8,694 bases of DNA. It comes from RGIG8244 sp045592785 (GTDB lineage Bacteria; Verrucomicrobiota; Lentisphaeria; Victivallales; UBA1829). The number at the start of each line of letters is the position of its first letter. The first letter of the stretch is position 1. Shown in pieces: positions 1 through 5,216 of the stretch. The position numbers and the translations under genes were made by a program. Below the pieces are notes generated by a model. The model did no database searches and was not told where the DNA came from. It saw only the letters and a program-made list of their open reading frames with translations. The DNA lies in assembly GCA_045592785.1 (NCBI GenBank), contig JAZNVL010000013.1, positions 1-8,694 of the forward strand, written 5' to 3'.

Positions 1-1
1 G

Positions 2-213
2 GCTCCCGCACCTGCGAAGAAAGCGGCTCCCGCACCCGCGAAGAAAGCGGCTCCCGCACCCGCGAAGAAAGCGGCTCCCGCACCCGCGAAGAAAGCGGCT
101 CCCGCACCCGCGAAGAAAGCGGCTCCCGCACCCGCGAAGAAAGCGGCTCCCGCTCCTGCAAAGAAAGCGGCTCCCGCTCCTGCAAAGAAAGCGGCTCCCG
201 CACCTGCAAAGAA
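2..213 (+). repeat. 24-bp coding minisatellite (APAPAKKA repeats)
   Basis: Eight complete 24-bp units (starting at 2, 26, 50, 74, 98, 122, 146 and 170) and a ninth that degenerates near 213; more may lie left of the window. Units 2-6 (26-145) are identical to the base. Units 7 and 8 are identical to each other and differ from the others at third positions and in GCT for GCA. Being a multiple of 3, gain or loss of units keeps the frame. There are no unique spacers, so this is not a CRISPR array. Confidence 0.95.
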
Positions 214-652
214 GGAAGAAGTCAAGGAAAAGGCTCCGGTCCGCCATAAAAAGCTCCGTCTTTCCAAATCCAAGCAGAAAAAGTACCGTGAACTTCTGAT
301 GCGCGAACTCGGCAAGTTCAGCGAACAGGTCGCATTCCATCGGGAAGATGCCCTTTCCTCCAAGAAGGATTCTGCCGGGGAACGTGCCGGAATGGCAACG
401 CACATGGCAGACCTGGGCAGCGATAATTTCCGTCATGACATCGAACTGGGTCAGATGACGGACGAAGGGGACGTTCTGGAAATGATCGAAGAAGCGTTCC
501 AGCGTTTGGAAGTCAGCGAGTACGGTATCTGTCTGGAATGTGGCTGCGAGATCCCCGCCTCCCGTCTGGAAGCGAAACCCTATGCCCGTTATTGTGTCCG
601 TTGCAAAAGCGCGATCGAACGGATGGAAGAACCGCACCGCCGTCACCGGTAA
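2..652 (+). CDS. DksA/TraR-type C4 zinc-finger protein with N-terminal Lys/Ala/Pro repeat tail (5' partial)
   Basis: The reading frame is open from base 2 to the stop at 650-652, so the ATG at 299 is internal and the gene begins left of the window; 216 codons are visible. Seen in order: an APAPAKKA octapeptide repeat (2-213), a Lys/Arg-rich linker (about 215-295), then a DksA/TraR-like domain. The latter has a helical part containing HMADLGSDNF and a zinc finger C-x2-C-x17-C-x2-C with Cys codons at 530, 539, 593 and 602. Members of this family bind in the RNA polymerase secondary channel and modulate initiation, often with ppGpp. The coiled-coil tip motif DxxDxA of E. coli DksA is not visible, so the mode of action may differ. 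The basic repeat resembles histone H1-like bacterial tails and may bind nucleic acid (inference). lspA follows after 24 nt, the order I recall from Chlamydia. Confidence 0.88.
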   Translation, partial: APAPAKKAAPAPAKKAAPAPAKKAAPAPAKKAAPAPAKKAAPAPAKKAAPAPAKKAAPAPAKKAAPAPAKKEEVKEKAPVRHKKLRLSKSKQKKYRELLMRELGKFSEQVAFHREDALSSKKDSAGERAGMATHMADLGSDNFRHDIELGQMTDEGDVLEMIEEAFQRLEVSEYGICLECGCEIPASRLEAKPYARYCVRCKSAIERMEEPHRRHR

Positions 653-676
653 TCCTTTAACATCCGGGAAGAGAAA

Positions 677-1228
677 ATGAAGATTTTTTATCATGTGGAA
701 TCGGGTTCCGCACAGGAACGCAAAGTAATGAAAAGTGCCATCAGTCTGGCAGGTTTTCTGGTGTTTTTTGACATTGTCAGCAAGGTGCTTGTGGTAGAAA
801 TGCTGGAGCATCTTGGCGCCCGTATTCCCGTGATCCCCGGAATTTTTGATCTTACTTATGTCACAAACACCGGCGCGGCGTGGGGAATGCTTTCCAATAA
901 CAGCGGATTGCTTCTGATCATATCCGTTGCGGTGTTTGTACTCATTACCTGTTTTCTGCGTTATATCTGCGAGGGTTGGACGGAACGGTATTATGCGCTC
1001 CTGCTTGTGATGAGCGGGATCATCGGTAATTCCATTGACCGTATCTTCCGTGGGGCGGTGGTGGACTTCCTCCGTTTTCACTGGAAGAACTGGGAATGGC
1101 CTTCGTTCAACCTGGCAGATTGCGCGATCTGCGTCGGGGTCGCCATTTTTGTGATCTCCTCTCTCTTCCGTCCGGAACAGAAAAAAGACGCGGATGCTCC
1201 TGCGGATGAACCCGAAAAAGCGGATTGA
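677..1228 (+). CDS. lspA: Lipoprotein signal peptidase (signal peptidase II)
   Basis: An inner-membrane aspartyl protease that cleaves the signal peptide of diacylglyceryl-modified prolipoproteins before the lipobox Cys. Of 183 residues, about four hydrophobic segments are visible (near 22-42, 76-95, 105-120 and 148-164). The family motifs are all present: D32-x2-SK, NTGAAWG (64-70), GNSIDR followed by VVDF with catalytic Asp130, and WPSFNLAD with catalytic Asp148. The start at 677 has a purine-rich GGGAAG five bases upstream. An in-frame ATG at 728 (residue 18), with AGGA ten bases upstream, would give a 166-residue protein nearer the usual family length and is a real alternative. The C-terminus has a short acidic Asp/Ala/Pro/Glu tail encoded where the gene overlaps miaA. 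Confidence 0.96.
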   Translation: MKIFYHVESGSAQERKVMKSAISLAGFLVFFDIVSKVLVVEMLEHLGARIPVIPGIFDLTYVTNTGAAWGMLSNNSGLLLIISVAVFVLITCFLRYICEGWTERYYALLLVMSGIIGNSIDRIFRGAVVDFLRFHWKNWEWPSFNLADCAICVGVAIFVISSLFRPEQKKDADAPADEPEKAD

Positions 1229-2117
1229 GCGTTTTTGCGGTGACTTTATCCCCGTGATCCTGGGGGCGACCGCCTCCGGGAAAAGTTCCCTTGCGCTGGA
1301 AACGGCACTGGCAACCTCCGGCGAGATCCTCTGCTGTGATTCCATGCAGTTATACCGTGGCTTGGACCGTGGGACTGCCAAGGCTTCTCCCGAAGAACAG
1401 GCACTGGTCCCTCATCACCTCATCAATACCCTTTCCATCGAACAGAAGTCGGATATTTTCCAGTTCTGCACCATGGCGGAACAAGCTGTCGCCGATATTC
1501 TGCGCCGGGGGAAACGTCCTGTGCTGGAAGGCGGCAGCGGATTGTATCTCCACGCGTTTCTTTACGGACTGGATCAGCTTCCTGCGAAACAATCCCTCCG
1601 GGATGAACTGGATGCCCGGTTTGACAACGAAGAACATTTCCCCGAACTCTGCCGGATCATGGCGGAAAAAGCCCCGTTGGATTTTCAGAAATTCGGCGAA
1701 CACCGCAGAAAACTCATCCGGGCGTATGAAGTCTTTCTCCTTTCCGGTAAACAGATCTCCGAACTCCAATCCGGCAACCGTGTTCAGCGGCCCGGATACA
1801 AACAATTCTTTCTCGTTTGGGACCGGCAGGAACTGTGTGAACGGATCCGGATCCGCACGAAACAGATGCTTGCCTCCGGATGGATCGGGGAAGCCGAAGC
1901 ATTGATCAAACAGGGACTGCTGCAAACGCCCACCGCGTGGCAGGCGTTGGGCTATTCCCTTATCGGGGAATATCTCAAAGGCACATTCTCCCGGGATGAA
2001 CTGGAAGAACGGATCGTGATCGCCACACGGCAGTACGCACGCAGACAATGCACCTGGTTCCGGAACCGGCATCCCGATGCCGAACCCGTTATGATGCCTC
2101 TGGCGCAGGAAGGTTGA
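1194..2117 (+). CDS. miaA: tRNA dimethylallyltransferase
   Basis: Transfers the dimethylallyl group from DMAPP to N6 of A37 in tRNAs reading UNN codons, the first step toward ms2i6A. The 307 residues show a P-loop GATASGKS (24-31), the DSMQLYRGLDRGTAK segment (49-63) with the catalytic Asp49 position, PHHLI (73-77), EGGSGLYLHAF (112-122) and the C-terminal YARRQCTWFR tRNA-binding signature (about 281-290). Length is typical. The start is uncertain: ATG 1194 overlaps lspA by 35 nt, and ATG 1206 (residue 5) by 23 nt. Neither has a clear Shine-Dalgarno sequence, so translation is probably coupled to lspA. The conserved fold begins only around residue 18, so both starts are possible. Confidence 0.95.
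   Translation: MLLRMNPKKRIERFCGDFIPVILGATASGKSSLALETALATSGEILCCDSMQLYRGLDRGTAKASPEEQALVPHHLINTLSIEQKSDIFQFCTMAEQAVADILRRGKRPVLEGGSGLYLHAFLYGLDQLPAKQSLRDELDARFDNEEHFPELCRIMAEKAPLDFQKFGEHRRKLIRAYEVFLLSGKQISELQSGNRVQRPGYKQFFLVWDRQELCERIRIRTKQMLASGWIGEAEALIKQGLLQTPTAWQALGYSLIGEYLKGTFSRDELEERIVIATRQYARRQCTWFRNRHPDAEPVMMPLAQEG
2107..2113 (+). promoter_or_regulatory. Shine-Dalgarno of the deacylase gene
   Basis: AGGAAGG ends five bases before ATG 2119 and sits inside the last codons of miaA. It fixes the start of the downstream gene and points to cotranslation from one mRNA. Confidence 0.75.
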
Positions 2118-2118
2118 T

Positions 2119-3678
2119 ATGACTGTCATCCGGGATGTTCTTATTTATGATGGGACCGGGAACGCACCATTCCCCGGCGATGTCTTTTTCGAGCATGACC
2201 GGATCACCGCTGTGGGCGCCCCCGGGGAGTTCACCCGTACCGGGCACACCGTGATCGGGGGCAGGGGACTTGTCATTACGCCCGGATTCATTGATGTTCA
2301 TGCCCATTCCGATCTGACCCTTCTGGCGGCACCGGAGGCGTTCAGTAAGATCTCCCAGGGCGTGACGTCGGAGATCTCCGGCAACTGCGGTTTGTCGTTC
2401 TTCCCCGTGACAGAGAAGAACCGTTCCCGGCTGCGGGACCTTGCCGCCGGATACGGCGTGGAACTCGCCTGGGATTCCTTTTCTTCGTTCGTGGAGACCC
2501 TGGCGCACGCTGTCCCTGCCGTCAATTACAATTTTCTCTGCGGACAAAATACGCTCCGTGCCGCCGTCCTGAGCTATGAGGATCTCCCCGCCACCCCGGA
2601 TGATATTACGGAGATGCGCCGCCTTTTACGGGAATCCCTTGCCGCGGGAGCCCGGGGGCTTTCCACCGGACTTCTTTATGTGCCGGGCAGGTTTTCCGCG
2701 GAAGAGGAACTCCAATGCGTGATCAGGGAACTCGCCGGATTTTCCGGCGTGTACGCCACTCATTTGCGCAGTGAAGGCGATGCCCTGGAAGAGGCATTGG
2801 AAGAAGCGGTCCGGCTGGCGGGATCGTGCGGCGTGCCACTTCATATCAGCCATCTCAAAACATCGGGAAAACGGAACTGGCATAAACTCGACTCCGTACT
2901 CCGGAGCATTGCCGATGCAAAAGCGCGGGGCGTACGCATCACGGCGGACCGCTATCCCTACACATTCGCGCAGACCAGTTTCAGTGTGATCCTGCCTGCA
3001 CCTTATGACGATATGACGGACCGTGCCATTCAGGATGTACTCTCCTCCGATGAAACGGAGTTCCGCCGGGTGACAGATGTGATGTCACAACCCGGTTACC
3101 GGGATTGGGATCTGGTGATCCTGAGTGTTTCCTCCTGTGAAAAATATCAGCCGTTCTGCGGCAAAACCCTGACGGAGATCGGGAATACGCTGGGACAGCA
3201 CCCGGCGGTCATTGCGGCGGAGATCCTGCGGGACGATGCCGCCCGTGCGCAAGGGGCATTCGGCGGTCTCTCTCCGGAAAATCTCCGACGGATCCTCGGG
3301 GAGGAATATGTCTGCTGCGGAACCGATGAAAATGCCCGTCCGGCGGATCATTCCCTGGGCCGTTCCCATCCCCGGGGATTCGGATCTTTCCCCCGTTTCC
3401 TCAACGAAATGAAAACGTTCACCACCATGAGCGAAGCGGTACGGCGCGTAACGTCTCTGCCCGCCGCCATCTTCGGTTTGAAAGACCGCGGACTGCTGAA
3501 AAAAGGGTATTACGCAGACCTTGTTCTGCTGGATGAAGCCCGGCTGCATGACCGCGCGGACTTTGTCACGCCCCACGCTCCGGCGGAAGGGATCCACAGT
3601 GTTTATGTGAACGGGGTCCGGGCATACGCGCCGGGCGAAGCGGTCCGGCGGAACGGGAAACTGCTTACTGCCATTTGA
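2119..3678 (+). CDS. N-acyl-D-amino-acid deacylase (D-aminoacylase family, amidohydrolase superfamily)
   Basis: Predicted to hydrolyse N-acyl-D-amino acids or related amides (D-amino acid salvage or cell-wall turnover); the exact substrate cannot be read from the sequence. The 519 residues show an N-terminal beta-sandwich strand (about 1-55), then a TIM-barrel metallohydrolase. Residues matching the metal site of Alcaligenes D-aminoacylase are present: His61 and His63 in DVHAHSD, Cys90 in GNCG, His214 in THLRSE, His244 in ISHLK and Asp403 in GTDE. The 30-residue spacing of the two middle His is the same as in that enzyme (220/250). The C-terminal part has HPRGFGSFPR, TSLPAAIFGL and GYYADLVLLD, all family hallmarks. 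No signal peptide is seen, so it is likely cytoplasmic. It lies 1 nt after miaA with its own strong Shine-Dalgarno and is the last + strand gene here. Confidence 0.9.
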   Translation: MTVIRDVLIYDGTGNAPFPGDVFFEHDRITAVGAPGEFTRTGHTVIGGRGLVITPGFIDVHAHSDLTLLAAPEAFSKISQGVTSEISGNCGLSFFPVTEKNRSRLRDLAAGYGVELAWDSFSSFVETLAHAVPAVNYNFLCGQNTLRAAVLSYEDLPATPDDITEMRRLLRESLAAGARGLSTGLLYVPGRFSAEEELQCVIRELAGFSGVYATHLRSEGDALEEALEEAVRLAGSCGVPLHISHLKTSGKRNWHKLDSVLRSIADAKARGVRITADRYPYTFAQTSFSVILPAPYDDMTDRAIQDVLSSDETEFRRVTDVMSQPGYRDWDLVILSVSSCEKYQPFCGKTLTEIGNTLGQHPAVIAAEILRDDAARAQGAFGGLSPENLRRILGEEYVCCGTDENARPADHSLGRSHPRGFGSFPRFLNEMKTFTTMSEAVRRVTSLPAAIFGLKDRGLLKKGYYADLVLLDEARLHDRADFVTPHAPAEGIHSVYVNGVRAYAPGEAVRRNGKLLTAI

Positions 3679-3877
3679 TCTGCCAGAGGGAATCATCCCG
3701 ATACGCAGCCATCCGGCTTACGGTGTGGGCGGAGAAATCCGCGCTCATGTAATTGAACTTTGTACCGTACTGGAGCGGTGCCCAGGCGTTTTTGAGAGTG
3801 ACATTGATGAATGCACAGTCAACTCCTTTCTTACGTCCTTCCACATGATCGGAAAACAGGAGTTCCCGTTTCTTATT
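3665..3877 (-). pseudogene. Orphan C-terminal pseudopilin piece, pseudopilin-2 type
   Basis: On the - strand the codons from about 3877 to 3680 encode a tail aligning with the last ~65 residues of pseudopilin 2 (7771-8619): shared blocks include KGVDCAFINV, KFNYM, ADFSAHTV and DDSLWQ, with about 46 of 65 positions identical by hand count. The N-terminal FTLIE region and everything before the tail are missing. The His of the H-x9-D motif is Tyr here. Homology stops at 3679, directly beside the deacylase stop codon (3676-3678). The frame continues into the antisense of the deacylase and ends at TTA 3665-3667. No internal frameshift is seen. It is probably not expressed as a normal pseudopilin; a silent recombination cassette is possible but unproven. 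Confidence 0.85.
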
Positions 3878-4058
3878 TATTCCGCTCGTAAAAAACGAAA
3901 TTTTTCCCGGGGGTCGACAGAAGCGCGCTGATTTTGCGTCCGTCGACATGCCCATCCACATAGTTGAAGTTGTAAAGAGTCGGATGGTTCCGCCGGAAAT
4001 GGACTGTGATCCCTTTTGCGGTACTGACTTTGGAGGGGAACATCACTTCGGGTGGGAA
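3873..4058 (-). pseudogene. Orphan C-terminal pseudopilin piece, pseudopilin-1 type
   Basis: The - strand frame from 4058 to the stop at 3873-3875 encodes the last ~61 residues of a pseudopilin very like pseudopilin 1 just upstream: NHPTLYN, NYVDGHVD, LLST and NFV are shared, about 41 of 61 positions identical by hand count. The H-x9-DG motif is intact. There is no prepilin leader, transmembrane helix or middle domain. On its 5' side the similarity ends at a TATAAT copied from the pseudopilin 1 promoter, so a promoter-bearing copy has lost everything from its -10 region to the C-terminal tail. On its 3' side it joins the next piece within a shared AATAA. Confidence 0.87.
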
Positions 4059-4059
4059 C

Positions 4060-4131
4060 ATTATAAGCAAAAAGTAATGGCTTTTTCGTAATATTCTGTT
4101 TACTTGACATTCCGCTTGTAGTAGACGAAGT
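4060..4131 (-). repeat. Downstream copy of the pseudopilin tail-plus-promoter block (promoter broken)
   Basis: This segment contains the last codons of pseudopilin 1 and its 3' flank and matches 5018-5105 in front of the gene. Both read, on the - strand, ACTTCGTCT, then ACGAAAA, CCATT, CTTTTTG and finally TATAAT. In this copy the -10-like TATAAT (4060-4065) and the -35-like TTACTT (4072-4077) are only 6 bp apart, so the promoter has lost about 10 bp of its T-rich spacer and should be inactive. Confidence 0.8.
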
Positions 4132-4975
4132 TTCTGCCTTTTGTCGAGAGAAGCTCGCTGACTTTGCGACTGTCAACATGGCCATCCACATAGTTGATAT
4201 TGTAAAGTGTCGGATGGTTCCGCTGGAAATGGATCGTATAACCGCTTGCGGTGTAGTCTCTGGAGGCAAGCATCATATCGATAGGAAACCCATTCTGATA
4301 ATAATATCCATTTTCTTTGCCGAAGCTGGGTGTAGGTTCGCCTGTAAGGGTATCCATCATCAGCAGCAGGGTGCTCGGATGACGGATGTATTGGACTCTC
4401 TCCCAGGGAGAATTTGCGATTTCAGGTTCCGAAGCTCTGGCGCCTGCCAGCGGATGACGGTAATTCGGACTCCAACTCTGGAAATGGCAATAGCTGGAGG
4501 ATTGGTTCCATTGCGGCGCGATGATTTCGCGTCGGTCACCGGGACAGTACAGTGCGGAGGCATCCCTGCCCATATACAGATAGGCGAACGCAGGCAGGAC
4601 CTGTTTCCCATATGACCACACCTCGGTAGAAACAAAGCTCCCATTTTTTTTCATTGGCTTATTCAGCGGATAGATCGAATAATCGTTCGGCGTTGCGGTA
4701 ACTTCCGGTGCCGCCCACCATCCCTGCTGAAAGAAATGTCCATCGAAATCCGAGTTATAGTTGATGGATGCGAGGGCAATGGTTTTGAGGTTGGATTTGC
4801 AGCTGATGGAATGTCCGGCACTTTTTGCCTGACTGAGCGCAGGAAGCAGCATCCCCGCAAGAATGGCGATGATGGCAATAACGACCAGCAGTTCGATCAG
4901 AGTGAAGCTGCGCAGCTTCATCTGACGGGAGTCAGATGATAAAAAGATTCTCTCCATCATTTTCATTTTTTTCAT
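4100..4975 (-). CDS. Pseudopilin-like protein with prepilin-type N-terminus and H-x9-DG C-terminus (pseudopilin 1)
   Basis: A 291-residue protein with a 23-residue basic leader, then FTLIELLVVIAIIAILAGML (24-43), the type IV prepilin/type II secretion pseudopilin methylation and membrane helix with Glu at mature position 5. The -1 residue is Ser23 rather than Gly. The globular part is unassigned and holds several Cys (for example YCPGDRRE). The C-terminus has H254-x9-D264-G265, a signature of the large Lentisphaerota/Planctomycetota pseudopilin families. Probably exported and held in the inner membrane or assembled in a pilus-like fibre; ligand unknown. Start ATG 4975 has GGAG six bases upstream and a clear promoter. 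It lies downstream of the GH116-like gene and is flanked on both sides by broken relatives. Confidence 0.9.
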   Translation of the reverse strand: MKKMKMMERIFLSSDSRQMKLRSFTLIELLVVIAIIAILAGMLLPALSQAKSAGHSISCKSNLKTIALASINYNSDFDGHFFQQGWWAAPEVTATPNDYSIYPLNKPMKKNGSFVSTEVWSYGKQVLPAFAYLYMGRDASALYCPGDRREIIAPQWNQSSSYCHFQSWSPNYRHPLAGARASEPEIANSPWERVQYIRHPSTLLLMMDTLTGEPTPSFGKENGYYYQNGFPIDMMLASRDYTASGYTIHFQRNHPTLYNINYVDGHVDSRKVSELLSTKGRNFVYYKRNVK

Positions 4976-5017
4976 AATTGTCTCCGTTTGTTATCCGAAA
5001 ATATATAACTCTATAGT

Positions 5018-5045
5018 ATTATACGCAAAAAAAGACAAAAAGCAA
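5018..5045 (-). promoter_or_regulatory. Sigma70-type promoter of pseudopilin 1
   Basis: On the - strand, TTGCTT (5040-5045) and TATAAT (5018-5023) are separated by a 16-bp T-rich spacer. The -10 matches consensus fully. A start site would fall near 5011, leaving a leader of about 35 nt that contains GGAG before the ATG. This allows pseudopilin 1 to be transcribed independently of the glycosidase gene. Confidence 0.72.
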
Positions 5046-5105
5046 TGGACTTTTCGTACTTTTAATATGGATTTATCGCAACTTCCTGTTTGCAGCAGAC
5101 GAAGT
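5018..5105 (-). repeat. Upstream copy of the pseudopilin tail-plus-promoter block
   Basis: Partner of 4060-4131. It joins the decayed end of a pseudopilin gene to the working pseudopilin 1 promoter. Its presence on both sides of pseudopilin 1 marks the repeat unit of a former tandem array. Confidence 0.78.
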
Positions 5106-5158
5106 GTTTTCATTTTTTCGTCAGATGCGGGAAGCTGCCCGCCCGTAAGCGGGTCAAG
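5072..5158 (-). pseudogene. Decayed 3' tail of a pseudopilin gene between the glycosidase and pseudopilin 1
   Basis: On the - strand, 5158-5072 aligns with the end of pseudopilin 1 (4177-4100): TTGAC, then 16 non-conserved bases in both, then AGCTTC, and later ACTTCGTCTGCTGCAAACAG against ACTTCGTCTACTACAAGCGG. A net 7-bp length difference and a stop break the frame. Weaker similarity (CCATCCG, the HP motif region) may reach about 5190. It is the relic of a third pseudopilin of the same subtype that once followed the GH116-like gene. Confidence 0.62.
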
Positions 5159-5216
5159 CCGTATCATCAAGGGGCGGATGGCGGTGGTTGTCCTCTCCGA
5201 ACCCGGGACGTTATTC

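Noticed and set aside
2..213. CRISPR-like array
   Set aside because: The 24-bp units are directly adjacent with no unique spacers and are translated in frame as APAPAKKA.
1350..2129. 259-codon open frame on the - strand opposite miaA
   Set aside because: miaA motifs are complete on the + strand; the antisense product shows no domain or good start.
3729..3742. Hairpin GCGGA-GAAA-TCCGC after the deacylase gene as a terminator
   Set aside because: The same sequence occurs in the intact pseudopilin 2 coding region (ADFSAH codons), and there is no T-run.
3873..4070. A genuine small gene of 65 codons starting at TTG 4070
   Set aside because: Its sequence is the C-terminal tail of a pseudopilin, its first codons are promoter sequence, and it has no leader or convincing ribosome binding site.
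5138..5153. Hairpin CCCGC/GCGGG after the glycosidase gene as an intrinsic terminator
   Set aside because: The stem is only 5 bp and on the - strand is followed by no T-run; it lies in the decayed pseudopilin tail.
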